From an uncultured Acetatifactor sp. (lineage in GTDB: Bacteria > Bacillota > Clostridia > Lachnospirales > Lachnospiraceae): a DNA stretch of 64,000 nucleotides. The stretch lies in NCBI GenBank assembly GCA_910580225.1, contig CAJTXE010000014.1, positions 28,912 through 92,911 of the forward strand, in the 5' to 3' direction. Position 1 is the first letter of the stretch, and every line of letters begins with the position of its first letter. Under the pieces are notes generated by a model. It did not search any database. It was given only the letters and a program-made list of their open reading frames with translations, and had not been told where the DNA came from. Below, piece by piece: positions 25,917 to 34,821 of this stretch. The position numbers were made by a program, and so were the translations under genes.

Positions 25917-26456
25917 ATGAAAAAGAATTTACTGAGTGTGTTGATCCTGGTCCTGATGATCGTGAATATTGCATTGTCTGCAGTCATGATGACCAATGTT
26001 ATCAGCACGAACCAAAAGACCGCTGAACTGATGGACAGTATCGGTGCCGCAATGAATCTGGAACTGTATACTCCCGGTACCGGTCCCGAAGTATCTCTTG
26101 CCAATACGGACACCCATGTGATGAATCAGATGATGATTCCGCTGGCTTATTCCAAGGTGACCAATGAGGATGGCAGTACCAGCACGAGCGGTAAGCAGAT
26201 TTATCTTATGTTTGACATTTCTCTGTTGATGGATAAAACACATGAAGATTATGCGGAATACTCGGGAACAATTGCTGACTATGACACTATGATTCAGGAT
26301 GCGATAGAGCGGGTGGTAAGCAATTATACCGAGGAGGAATGCAGGGCTTCCTTCACGGGGGATATCAGAAATGAGATGGTCACTGCGGTCCAGAACCTCT
26401 TCGAGTCCAAGTTTATATACGGAATTACTCTCAGTAATATAAAGTTCGGCGGCTGA
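25917..26456 (+). CDS. fliL: Flagellar basal body-associated protein FliL
   Basis: FliL surrounds the stator and supports torque. The 179-residue product has one N-terminal membrane helix (about 4-26, LLSVLILVLMIVNIALSAVMM) and an extracytoplasmic SPFH-like domain ending in FESKFIYGITLSNIKFGG. ATG at 25917 follows AAAGGG; a TTG three codons earlier is too close to that site. Divergent family, so the call rests on topology, C-terminal pattern and place between motB and fliM. Confidence 0.88.
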   Translation: MKKNLLSVLILVLMIVNIALSAVMMTNVISTNQKTAELMDSIGAAMNLELYTPGTGPEVSLANTDTHVMNQMMIPLAYSKVTNEDGSTSTSGKQIYLMFDISLLMDKTHEDYAEYSGTIADYDTMIQDAIERVVSNYTEEECRASFTGDIRNEMVTAVQNLFESKFIYGITLSNIKFGG

Positions 26457-26543
26457 CGGGCATGGCAGACATGGGTAAAGGGAAGTACAGTTAAGCAAAA
26501 AGCATGCGTCATGCAGAAAGCATGCGACAGGAGGTGAGCTTGT

Positions 26544-27524
26544 GTGGCCGAGATTCTTTCTCAGGCGGAGATTGATGCCCTGCTGAATGCGATGTCTTCA
26601 GGTGAGCTGGACGCTGACCAGATGCAGCAAAAGGACGAGAAGAAGGTCAGAAATTACGACTTCAGCCGCCCTACAAAATTTTCCAAAGAGCATTTGCGGA
26701 CTCTGGAGATTATATTTGAACACTATGCCCGGTTGATTTCCACGAATCTTCCGGTGTATCTACGCAAAAATGTACAAGTGTCGGTGGTGGGTTCCGAAGC
26801 CATCACATTTAATGAATTTACCAATTCCTTATCCAGTCCTATTATTATGGGGATTGTTAATTTTGCGCCGCTGAACGGTTCAATTATCATGGAATTGGGA
26901 ATTAATCTCGGATATGCCATGCTGGACCGCATGCTGGGCGGAAGCGGTGAACCATTGGAGAAGGGCAGGGAGTTTTCCGAGATTGAGCAGATCATAATGG
27001 AAAAGATATTGGTGATGTTGACCCAGCTTCTGAGGGAGCCGTGGAAAAACGTGATTGATATAGCGCCTGTGTTGACTCGTCTGGAGACGAATTCACAGTT
27101 TGCGCAGGTCATAGCACCCAGCGATATGGTGGCAATTGTAACCCTGGAAATAAAAATCGGGGATGTAGAAGGTTTCATGAATATCTGTCTTCCGTTTTTT
27201 ACTTTGGAAGATATCATGGATAAGCTGAATACAAAATACTGGTATTCTACCATGCAGGAGAACCATGATGAAAATTATGAGGCTTATATCGAGTCCATGA
27301 TACGCAAGGTGGATGTACCGATCAGGGCAGTGCTTGGCAAGAGTACGATTTCGGTTAATGATTTCCTGAATCTGCAGGTGGGGGATTGCATCCGGTTGGA
27401 TTCCGGTGTGGATCAGGATATGAATGTGTATGTTGGCAATATCAGGAAATTTACAGCATTGCCGGGTACGGAAAAAGACTCATATGCTGTCAGGATCACA
27501 TCAGTTATTAGAGAGGAGGAGTAA
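26544..27524 (+). CDS. fliM: Flagellar motor switch protein FliM
   Basis: FliM is the C-ring protein that receives phospho-CheY. The 326-residue product begins with the CheY-binding peptide (LSQAEIDALLNAM, residues 4-16), has the middle CheC-like domain (YDFSRPTKFSKEHLRTLE near 35; AMLDRMLGGSGEP near 130) and the C-terminal SpoA domain (about 255-325, ending VRITSVIREEE). Start is GTG at 26544, 6 bases after GGAGGTGA. The conserved EIDALL peptide indicates that CheY control is intact. Confidence 0.96.
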   Translation: MAEILSQAEIDALLNAMSSGELDADQMQQKDEKKVRNYDFSRPTKFSKEHLRTLEIIFEHYARLISTNLPVYLRKNVQVSVVGSEAITFNEFTNSLSSPIIMGIVNFAPLNGSIIMELGINLGYAMLDRMLGGSGEPLEKGREFSEIEQIIMEKILVMLTQLLREPWKNVIDIAPVLTRLETNSQFAQVIAPSDMVAIVTLEIKIGDVEGFMNICLPFFTLEDIMDKLNTKYWYSTMQENHDENYEAYIESMIRKVDVPIRAVLGKSTISVNDFLNLQVGDCIRLDSGVDQDMNVYVGNIRKFTALPGTEKDSYAVRITSVIREEE

Positions 27525-27527
27525 AAA

Positions 27528-28925
27528 ATGGACGGTGGGTTGTCCCAGGACGAAATAAACGCATTGCTTTCCGGTATGAATCTGGGTGAAGATGAAGAAT
27601 CGGAAATGGTTGAAAATAATGAAGAAGTCAGGGAAGGGGCCGGGAATATCATCCAGGAGATGGCGGAAGCCCAGGAACTCCTTTCAGATGTGGAGAAGGA
27701 TGCTATCGGCGAGGTGGCCAATATCAGCATGGGCTCATCGGCGACTACACTGTATTCCCTTGTTAACAGGAAAGTAAACATCACCACACCGGTAGTGGAA
27801 TTCAGCACATGGGATAATTTGCTGACGCAGTATGAAAGACCCTGTGTATTTATACAGATCAAATATACTGTTGGATTAGACGGAACCAATATATTGATTC
27901 TGAAAGAGCATGATGTAAAAGTCATAACCGATCTGATGATGGGCGGTGACGGAACCAATACGGATGGCGAGCTGGGTGAACTGCATTTGAGTGCAATCTC
28001 AGAGGCAATGAATCAGATGATGGGAGCATCAGCCACCTCGCTTTCTACCATGATGAGCAAGAAGATTGATATCAGTCCGCCGGAAGCTTCCCTGCTGGAT
28101 CTGGCACAAGTGAAACATGGTGAGGAGGTTTCGCCTTTTCTTGGAGGTGTGTTTGTAAAAATTTCTTTCCGTATGCAGATTGACGATCTGGTGGATAGTT
28201 CCATCATGCAGCTTTATCCGGTAGATTTTGCACGCAGTGTAGTGGATACATTTGTGAATTCTCAGGGAGCAGCGCCTGCGGAAAGTTCTGCACCTGCAGC
28301 GGATTCGGGTGTGGGAACCGGTTCTCAGAAGGATATGTCTCAAGGTCAGATGGGAACGCCTGATATGAACCAGAACGGGGGAATGATGGGCGGTAGTCCG
28401 CAGATGGGGATGCCGCAGGGAATGCCGCCTCAAATGGATGCAGGTCAGATGGGAATGTATCCACAGATGGGAGCAGCACAGGGAATGAACCCTCAGATGG
28501 GAATGTATCCACAGCCTGGAATGATGGGTGGTATGGCGCCTCAAATGGGAATGTATCCACAGATGGGAATGTATCCACAGCCTGGAATGATGGGTGGTAT
28601 GGCGCCTCAAATGGGAATGCCACAGCAGAATGTCAATGTACAGACGGCTCAGTTCCAGAGTTTCTCCAATGATGGAGGAGTGGTTCCGGGACAGGAAAAT
28701 ATCGGTCTGATTATGGATGTTCCGCTGAATGTCACTGTAGAACTTGGGCGAACGACCAAGTCGATTTCCGAAATTCTTGACTTTGCGCCAGGCACGATCA
28801 TTGAGCTTGAAAGGATTGCGGGAGAACCTATAGATGTAATGGTCAACGGCAAACTTGTTGCAAAGGGAGAAGTAGTAGTAATTGAAGAAAGCTTCGGCGT
28901 AAGAGTAACCGAAATTATCAAGTAG
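27528..28925 (+). CDS. fliY: Flagellar motor switch phosphatase FliY (CheC-like + FliN)
   Basis: FliY is both a CheY-P phosphatase and the FliN part of the C ring. The 465-residue protein has an N-terminal CheY-binding-like peptide (LSQDEINALLSGM), a CheC-type domain with two active helices (AIGEVANISMG near 63; AISEAMNQMMG near 155, both with the E-x2-N pattern), a long Met/Gln/Pro/Gly linker (about 270-368) and a C-terminal SpoA/FliN domain (VPLNVTVELGRTTKSISEIL). The linker contains a recent 66-bp tandem duplication. Starts 4 bases after fliM. Confidence 0.95.
   Translation: MDGGLSQDEINALLSGMNLGEDEESEMVENNEEVREGAGNIIQEMAEAQELLSDVEKDAIGEVANISMGSSATTLYSLVNRKVNITTPVVEFSTWDNLLTQYERPCVFIQIKYTVGLDGTNILILKEHDVKVITDLMMGGDGTNTDGELGELHLSAISEAMNQMMGASATSLSTMMSKKIDISPPEASLLDLAQVKHGEEVSPFLGGVFVKISFRMQIDDLVDSSIMQLYPVDFARSVVDTFVNSQGAAPAESSAPAADSGVGTGSQKDMSQGQMGTPDMNQNGGMMGGSPQMGMPQGMPPQMDAGQMGMYPQMGAAQGMNPQMGMYPQPGMMGGMAPQMGMYPQMGMYPQPGMMGGMAPQMGMPQQNVNVQTAQFQSFSNDGGVVPGQENIGLIMDVPLNVTVELGRTTKSISEILDFAPGTIIELERIAGEPIDVMVNGKLVAKGEVVVIEESFGVRVTEIIK
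28497..28619 (+). repeat. 66-bp direct repeat within fliY
   Basis: Copy 1 starts at 28497, copy 2 at 28563; the first 57 bases are identical. They encode a 22-residue unit MGMYPQPGMMGGMAPQMG plus MYPQ. The period is a multiple of three, so the frame is kept. Shorter PQMGM units upstream suggest stepwise slippage growth of the linker. Confidence 0.85.
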
Positions 28926-28938
28926 GAGGAAATTTTAA

Positions 28939-29301
28939 ATGGCTAAGAATATTTTGGTATGTGATGATGCGGCATTCATGAGGATGATGATCAAGAATAC
29001 CCTGACCAAAGGTGGCTATAATATTGCCGGGGAGGCCGAGAATGGGGCGAAGGCTGTGGAGAAATACAAGGAGCTTTCTCCTGATTTGGTCTTGATGGAC
29101 ATCACCATGCCTGAAATGGATGGTATACAGGCTCTGAAAGAAATCAAGAAGCTTGATCCCAATGCGAAGGTTATCATGTGTTCTGCTATGGGCCAGCAGG
29201 CGATGGTAGTGGAATCTATTCAGGCAGGGGCAAGAGATTTTATCGTGAAGCCCTTTCAGGAAGATCGTGTTCTTGAGGCAGTGAAGAAGGTTGTAGGCTG
29301 A
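28939..29301 (+). CDS. cheY: Chemotaxis response regulator CheY
   Basis: Single receiver domain of 120 residues that links chemoreceptor signalling to the switch. Acidic pair in LVCDDAAFMRMM (D10, D11 region), phosphorylated aspartate in DLVLMDITMPEMDG (about 55), Thr/Ser in VIMCSAMGQQ and Lys in DFIVKPFQ. No output domain. Located between fliY and fliO as in Bacillus. Ribosome site TAGGAGGAAA. Confidence 0.96.
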   Translation: MAKNILVCDDAAFMRMMIKNTLTKGGYNIAGEAENGAKAVEKYKELSPDLVLMDITMPEMDGIQALKEIKKLDPNAKVIMCSAMGQQAMVVESIQAGARDFIVKPFQEDRVLEAVKKVVG

Positions 29302-29759
29302 TGTTTCTGCTATCTGCCGGAGTGAAAGCAGCTGTTGCGACAGAAGCCGAGGTAGGCTTAATTGTTATAGCAGGGGCAGCGTCCGGGGCCGGAAGCTATG
29401 CGCAGTTTATTACTGTACTGCTGATTTTTGCAGCTGTGCTGGGCGTCACCGCATGGACTACCAAATGGATGGCAAATTATCAGAAGCAGCAGAGCGCAAA
29501 TGAGAATATCGAAGTAATAGAGACTACTCGTATTGCGAATAATAAGTATATCCAGATTATACGGGCAGGTGAGAAGTATATGGTGATTGCTGTCTGTAAG
29601 GATACTGTCACCATGTTGGGTGAGATTGAGGGAGAACATTTGAAGGAGGGGACTTCCACACATCACACCGGTTTCAGGGAGCTTCTTGACAGAGCTGCGG
29701 CGAAAACGAAATCTGCCCGGGAAGAGTCAAAGGAAAATCAAATGCATGATGAAAAATAA
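29301..29759 (+). CDS. fliO: Flagellar biosynthetic protein FliO
   Basis: FliO is a membrane chaperone needed to assemble the FliP-containing export gate. The 152-residue protein has a short extracytoplasmic N-terminus, one membrane span (about 34-54, FITVLLIFAAVLGVTAW) and a cytoplasmic domain with the family pattern ENIEVIETTRIANNKYIQIIRAGEKYMVIAVCKD (split across residues 70-105). The ATG overlaps the cheY stop by one base, and its end overlaps the start of fliP. Confidence 0.85.
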   Translation: MFLLSAGVKAAVATEAEVGLIVIAGAASGAGSYAQFITVLLIFAAVLGVTAWTTKWMANYQKQQSANENIEVIETTRIANNKYIQIIRAGEKYMVIAVCKDTVTMLGEIEGEHLKEGTSTHHTGFRELLDRAAAKTKSAREESKENQMHDEK

Positions 29760-30537
29760 GCTTATATTCAAGCGAATAGCGACTGCAATATGCCTACTCG
29801 TCATGGTGGGCATATTGTGCATTCTAAGTTCAATGAGGGTATCAGCCGGCAGTCTTCAGGATCCGGATAATGTCCTGAATATCACCATGGGCAATGGAAA
29901 TGGGGAGATCAGCGGTTCACTGCGGATTCTGCTGACACTGACGTTGATCAGTATTGCTCCGACCCTCCTTATCATGATGACCTCCTTCACGCGAATTATC
30001 ATTGTTCTGCACTTTACACGTGCAGCTTTGAATACGCAGACTGCGCCGCCCAATCAGGTGCTGGTGGGGCTGGCCCTGATTCTTACCTTTTTTATAATGG
30101 AGCCAACGATTACCCAGATTAATGAACAGGCTTATCAGCCTTATGAGGCAGGGGAGATCAGCTTGGATGAGGCGTTGGAAAAAGGAGTAGTTCCACTGCG
30201 GACATTTATGTATGACCATACACAACTGAAAGATGTGGAGTTGTTTATGGATATTTCCGGTCAAACATGGGATGGGGTAACTCTGGAGGATATTCCTCTG
30301 TCCGTTTTGATGCCGAGTTTTATGCTCAGTGAGCTGACAATGGCTTTTTGGATTGGCTTTGCGATTTATGTCCCTTTTATTGTTATTGATATGGTGGTGG
30401 CTTCGACACTGATGAGTATGGGTATGATGATGCTGCCGCCAACTACGATTTCCATGCCTTTTAAGATTCTGTTGTTTGTACTGGCAGATGGGTGGAATCT
30501 GATTATCGGGAAACTGGTGGAATCGTTTTACTGGTAG
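29746..30537 (+). CDS. fliP: Flagellar type III export gate protein FliP
   Basis: FliP forms most of the export pore with FliQ and FliR. The 263-residue product begins with a cleavable signal-like helix (ATAICLLVMVGILCIL, ending near VSAGS), a family feature, followed by the conserved LTLISIAPTLLIMMTSFTRI, PPNQVLVGLALILTFFIMEP and the C-terminal IVIDMVVASTLMSMGMMMLPP segments. ATG at 29746 is chosen (AAAGGA upstream, overlap with the fliO end); the frame extends to a TTG at 29686 inside fliO. Confidence 0.95.
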   Translation: MMKNKLIFKRIATAICLLVMVGILCILSSMRVSAGSLQDPDNVLNITMGNGNGEISGSLRILLTLTLISIAPTLLIMMTSFTRIIIVLHFTRAALNTQTAPPNQVLVGLALILTFFIMEPTITQINEQAYQPYEAGEISLDEALEKGVVPLRTFMYDHTQLKDVELFMDISGQTWDGVTLEDIPLSVLMPSFMLSELTMAFWIGFAIYVPFIVIDMVVASTLMSMGMMMLPPTTISMPFKILLFVLADGWNLIIGKLVESFYW

Positions 30538-30581
30538 CTGCCTGATTTCCATAGAGTTAACAGACAGGGAGGTAAGCTGAG

Positions 30582-30854
30582 ATGACAATTGAAGTGGTAA
30601 TGGATATTACGAGGGAAGCCCTGTTTTTGATTATCAAGGTATCTCTTCCGGTGCTGTTGGTGTCTCTGTGTATTGGTCTGATTGTCAGTATCTTTCAGAC
30701 AGTGACATCTATCCAGGAGCAGACACTCACTTTTGTGCCGAAGATTATCTGTGTCTTTCTTTCACTGGTATTGTTCGGTAATTGGATGATGACCGCCATG
30801 GTGGAGTTTATGATTTCTCTGTGGTCTGATTTTGGGCTTTACATGAATCGATAA
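30582..30854 (+). CDS. fliQ: Flagellar type III export gate protein FliQ
   Basis: A 90-residue membrane protein with two hydrophobic helices (about 17-38, LVSLCIGLIVSIFQTVTSIQ region, and about 50-70). The motif FQTVTSIQEQTLTFVPKI is diagnostic for FliQ. It completes the FliP5-FliQ4-FliR1 pore. Ribosome site GGGAGGTAAG. Confidence 0.96.
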   Translation: MTIEVVMDITREALFLIIKVSLPVLLVSLCIGLIVSIFQTVTSIQEQTLTFVPKIICVFLSLVLFGNWMMTAMVEFMISLWSDFGLYMNR

Positions 30855-30868
30855 GGGAGCCTGGGTGA

Positions 30869-31651
30869 ATGGTTCGTTATGGATTTTCTGCTTATGATTT
30901 GGAATATTTTCTGCTGATTCTGGTGCGTGTGAGCTGTTTTGTCTTTGTCGCCCCATTTTTCAGTATGAAAAACACACCGGCAAATGTGAGAGTGGGGATC
31001 AGCTTTTTTACATCTCTGCTTCTCTATCAGGCTTTGACTCCTGCCAGGGCAGTGGCATATTCCACAGTGACGGAATATGCTGTAATTGTAATGAAAGAAG
31101 CAGTTGTGGGTCTGCTGATCGGCTTTGCAGCCAGTATATGTACTACAATTGTGAACTTTGCGGGTTCGATTGCAGATATGGAGACGGGGTTATCTATGGT
31201 GACGCTGATGGATCCCACTACGAGGGAGAGTACCAGCATTACAGGTGCCTTATATCAGTATATTTTAATGTTGTTGATGATTGCTACGGGAATGTACCGT
31301 TATCTCTTCGGTGCATTGGCAGATACATTTGAATTGATCCCCATAAACGGCGCGGTTTTTCACAGTGATTTGCTGATGACATCCATGATTACCTTTTTGG
31401 GTGACTATGTCATCATTGGTTTTCGGATTGTTCTTCCTATTTTCTGTTCAATTCTGCTGCTGAATGCTGTGCTCGGAGTCCTGGCCAAGGTCTCACCGCA
31501 GATGAATATGTTTGCTGTGGGTATTCAGCTGAAGATTTTGGTGGGGTTGTCGGTATTGTTTTTTACGGCAGGTATTCTGCCGGGGATTGCTGACTTTATT
31601 TTTGAAGAGATGAAGAGAATGATTGTTTCCTTTATGGGAGGCATGACATGA
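30869..31651 (+). CDS. fliR: Flagellar type III export gate protein FliR
   Basis: A 260-residue polytopic protein, one copy per export gate. Several membrane helices are visible: FLLILVRVSCFVFVAPFF (about 13-30), the segment AVVGLLIGFAASICTTIVNF (about 74-93), the conserved GSIADMETGLSMVTLMDP just after it, and a C-terminal LKILVGLSVLFFTAGILPG. Its last four bases form ATGA with the start of flhB, indicating coupled translation. Confidence 0.95.
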   Translation: MVRYGFSAYDLEYFLLILVRVSCFVFVAPFFSMKNTPANVRVGISFFTSLLLYQALTPARAVAYSTVTEYAVIVMKEAVVGLLIGFAASICTTIVNFAGSIADMETGLSMVTLMDPTTRESTSITGALYQYILMLLMIATGMYRYLFGALADTFELIPINGAVFHSDLLMTSMITFLGDYVIIGFRIVLPIFCSILLLNAVLGVLAKVSPQMNMFAVGIQLKILVGLSVLFFTAGILPGIADFIFEEMKRMIVSFMGGMT

Positions 31652-32757
31652 TTCGTTATAACCTGCAGTTTTTTGCAAAGGAAGGTATGGGCGGCGAGAA
31701 GACAGAACCCGCTACCCAGAAAAAGCTGGATGATGCCCGGAAGAAGGGGCAGGTGGCAAAGAGTCGCGAGATTACCAATGGTCTGGAATTGCTTGCCCTG
31801 TTTCTGATATTGAAATTCTGGGTGGGGCATATGGGAATCCAGTTTCTGGATATCTTTAACAATGTGTACAACAAGATTCCCGAGCTTGTGATGTTTCGAG
31901 AGGGAATGATGCCGGAGCGGGATATTTCGATTATTTTTCGACATATGGCGCTGCAGGTGCTGCTCATTATTGCACCGATTCTGGTGGTTGCGTTTCTGAT
32001 CGCATTTGTTACGGATGTGGCTCAGGTGAAGTGGAAACCTACACTGGAACCAATGAAACCTAAGTTCAGCAAACTGAATCCTTTAAAAGGGTTTAAAAAG
32101 TTTTTCTCACTGAATGCATTGGTAGAACTTGTCAAGTCCATTGCGAAGATTGGTCTGATATTATATATATGTTATTCTTATCTGAAGGATAAATGGGCTA
32201 TGCTGCTGAATCTGTATGATGTGACGCTGATGCAGGCGCTGCAGCTGGCTGCGGAAACTGTGACAGATTTGGGAATTCGAATCGCACTGCTTTACATGGT
32301 GATTGCATTTGCTGATTTTGCTTATCAGAAGATCAAGTTCAAAAATGATATGAAGATGACCAAGCAGGAGATTAAGGAAGAGTATAAGCAGCAGGAAGGG
32401 GATCCCCAGATAAAAGGTAAGATACGGCAGAAAATGAGGGAGAGTTCCATGCGGCGTATGATGCAGGATCTGCCGCAGGCGGATGTAGTCATTACCAACC
32501 CTACTCACTATGCCGTGGCAATTAAATATGACCCAAAAGTGGCGGATGCGCCGCTGGTCATAGCGAAAGGTGAAGATTATCTGGCGGCCCGGATTAAGGA
32601 GGCTGCCAGAGAACATCATATTGAGATTGTAGAAAACAAACCCCTGGCCAGAATGCTGTATGCCAATGTAGATATCGGCCAGGCGGTTCCACCGGAACTG
32701 TACCAGGCAGTTGCAGAGGTACTGGCTTTTGTGTACCAGCTTCAAGGTAAAATCTAA
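31648..32757 (+). CDS. flhB: Flagellar export switch protein FlhB
   Basis: FlhB controls the switch from rod/hook to filament export by self-cleavage. The 369-residue product starts with the family N-terminus (EKTEPATQKKLDDARKKGQVAKS, split across residues 15-37), four membrane helices, and a cytoplasmic domain with the autocleavage site in VVITNPTHYAVAIKY (N-P-T-H at about residue 283). The start overlaps the fliR stop. Confidence 0.97.
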   Translation: MIRYNLQFFAKEGMGGEKTEPATQKKLDDARKKGQVAKSREITNGLELLALFLILKFWVGHMGIQFLDIFNNVYNKIPELVMFREGMMPERDISIIFRHMALQVLLIIAPILVVAFLIAFVTDVAQVKWKPTLEPMKPKFSKLNPLKGFKKFFSLNALVELVKSIAKIGLILYICYSYLKDKWAMLLNLYDVTLMQALQLAAETVTDLGIRIALLYMVIAFADFAYQKIKFKNDMKMTKQEIKEEYKQQEGDPQIKGKIRQKMRESSMRRMMQDLPQADVVITNPTHYAVAIKYDPKVADAPLVIAKGEDYLAARIKEAAREHHIEIVENKPLARMLYANVDIGQAVPPELYQAVAEVLAFVYQLQGKI

Positions 32758-32774
32758 GGAAGGAGGAACAGATC

Positions 32775-34820
32775 ATGAATGAAAGATTGGCCAAAACAGA
32801 TGCGATTATAGCGATATATGTACTGGTAGCATTTATTATGTTGATCGTGCCCCTTCCGGCAGGGATTCTGGATGTGTTTATGGCATTTAATATTGCCATA
32901 GCTTTTACCATCCTGTTTGCCAGTATGTTTGTCAAGGAAGTTCTGGATATGTCCTACTTCCCGACGATTCTTCTGTTTACTACCATTTTCCGGATTGCCA
33001 TGAATGTGTCTTCTACGAGACTGATTCTTACAACGGGTACTTCCGGTAATGTGGTGAAGACATTTGGACAGTTTGTAGGAGGCGGTGACCTGATTGTAGG
33101 TGCCATAGTCTTCATTATTTTGATTATGATTCAGTTTTTGGTCATAAACAAAGGTTCCGAGCGTGTGGCCGAGGTAACGGCAAGATTTACGTTGGATGCC
33201 ATGCCGGGTAAACAGATGGCCATTGACGCAGATTTGAATACAGGAGCCATTGATGACAAGGAAGCAAAGGAGCGCCGTGACAAAATTCAGCAGGAATCCA
33301 GCTTTTTCGGTTCTATGGATGGTGCTGTCAAGTATGTAAAAGGAGATGCCATTGCAGGTCTTTTGCTTACAGTGATCAATGTGGTGGGCGGTATTGCCAT
33401 GGGTATGCTGCGCAATAATATGGATGTAACAGCAGCATTGAACAATTATGGAATTCTCACCATAGGTGATGGCCTGGTGAGCCAGATTCCATCACTGCTG
33501 ATTTCCCTGTCAACCGGTGTTCTGGTGACTAAGGGGAGTAAAGAGTCAGATTTTGGTCCGGCTATTGTGCGGCAGCTGTTTGGTATCCCCAAAGTTATGT
33601 ATATGGTGGGAGGGACGCTGGCGTTTTTCGGTGTGTTTACTGATCTGAATACCATTCTTTTCATGGGGATGGGATTGCTGTTTATTGTCGGTGGCAGAAT
33701 GATTGCTAGCAGTCTGGAGACTGCCGCCATTGAGAGTGAAGTGGATGGAGACGAAGCGGCGGCAGACGAGATCAGACAGCCTGAAAATGTGGCAAGTCTT
33801 CTGCAGGTGGATCCTATTGAGCTGGAATTCGGCTACGGAATCATTCCGCTGGCGGATGTAAATCAGGGCGGAGACCTTCTGGACCGTGTGGTTATGATCA
33901 GACGGCAGATTGCTTTGGAGCTTGGCACAGTGGTGCCGATTATCCGTCTGCGAGATAATATCCAGCTGAATCCCAATCAGTATATTATCAAGATCAAGGG
34001 AATACAAGTGAGCGAAGGGGAGATTCTCTTTGATCACTATATGGCAATGAATCCCGGTTATGTGGAGGAGGAGATCACGGGTATTCCTACATTTGAACCA
34101 TCCTTCCATCTGCCGGCTATCTGGATTACAGAGGGGCAGAGAGAACGGGCAGAGAGCCTGGGATATACGGTAGTGGATCCCCCGTCCATTATTGCTACGC
34201 ATCTGACAGAGATTATCCGGCAGCATATTTCGGATCTGTTGAGCAGACAGGATGTACAGAACCTGATCAACAATCTCAAGGAGAATAATCCGTCTCTGGT
34301 GGAGGAACTGGTACCGAAGCTGCTGGGGTTGGGAGAGATTCAGAAAGTACTGCAGAATTTGCTGCAGGAGGGAATTTCTATTCGGGATCTTCTGACAATT
34401 ATGGAGACCCTGGCAGACTATGCACCGGCGACCAGAGATACCGATATTTTGACAGAATATGTACGGCAGAGCCTGAAGAGAGCTATTTCCACGAAATATT
34501 TTCCCAATCATGAGACTACGAATGTGGTTACCCTGGATCCGAAAGTGGAGCAGGAGATTATGGGCAGCGTAAAGCAGACGGAAAACGGTGCTTTTCTGAA
34601 TCTGGATCCGAACAGATCCAGAGCAATTATTGATTCCGTGGGGAAGGAAGTACAGAAACTGGAGAGTTTGGGAAAGAATCCCATTATCATAACATCCCCA
34701 ATTGTGCGGATGTATTTCAAGCGTCTCACAGAAGATTATTACAAGGAGCTTGTGGTAGTCTCTTACAATGAAGTGGAGTCCAATGTGGAATTACAGTCGG
34801 TTGGGATGGTGACAGCATAA
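32775..34820 (+). CDS. flhA: Flagellar export apparatus protein FlhA
   Basis: FlhA forms the nonameric ring that receives chaperone-substrate complexes. The 681-residue protein has eight predicted membrane helices in the first 310 residues, with the highly conserved FHIPEP-type loop region (TARFTLDAMPGKQMAIDADLN, split around residues 135-156) and the cytoplasmic domain (ELEFGYGIIPLADVNQGGDLLDRV near 345). Length matches the family. It is followed one base later by flhF. Confidence 0.97.
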   Translation: MNERLAKTDAIIAIYVLVAFIMLIVPLPAGILDVFMAFNIAIAFTILFASMFVKEVLDMSYFPTILLFTTIFRIAMNVSSTRLILTTGTSGNVVKTFGQFVGGGDLIVGAIVFIILIMIQFLVINKGSERVAEVTARFTLDAMPGKQMAIDADLNTGAIDDKEAKERRDKIQQESSFFGSMDGAVKYVKGDAIAGLLLTVINVVGGIAMGMLRNNMDVTAALNNYGILTIGDGLVSQIPSLLISLSTGVLVTKGSKESDFGPAIVRQLFGIPKVMYMVGGTLAFFGVFTDLNTILFMGMGLLFIVGGRMIASSLETAAIESEVDGDEAAADEIRQPENVASLLQVDPIELEFGYGIIPLADVNQGGDLLDRVVMIRRQIALELGTVVPIIRLRDNIQLNPNQYIIKIKGIQVSEGEILFDHYMAMNPGYVEEEITGIPTFEPSFHLPAIWITEGQRERAESLGYTVVDPPSIIATHLTEIIRQHISDLLSRQDVQNLINNLKENNPSLVEELVPKLLGLGEIQKVLQNLLQEGISIRDLLTIMETLADYAPATRDTDILTEYVRQSLKRAISTKYFPNHETTNVVTLDPKVEQEIMGSVKQTENGAFLNLDPNRSRAIIDSVGKEVQKLESLGKNPIIITSPIVRMYFKRLTEDYYKELVVVSYNEVESNVELQSVGMVTA

Positions 34821-34821
34821 A

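Noticed and set aside
28029..28623. His/Arg-rich and Phe/Pro-rich reverse frames opposite fliY
   Set aside because: Their repetitive composition is the antisense of the MGMYPQ repeat region.
28340..28625. CRISPR-like repetition
   Set aside because: Repeats are contiguous, in frame and coding; there are no unique spacers and no cas genes anywhere in the window.
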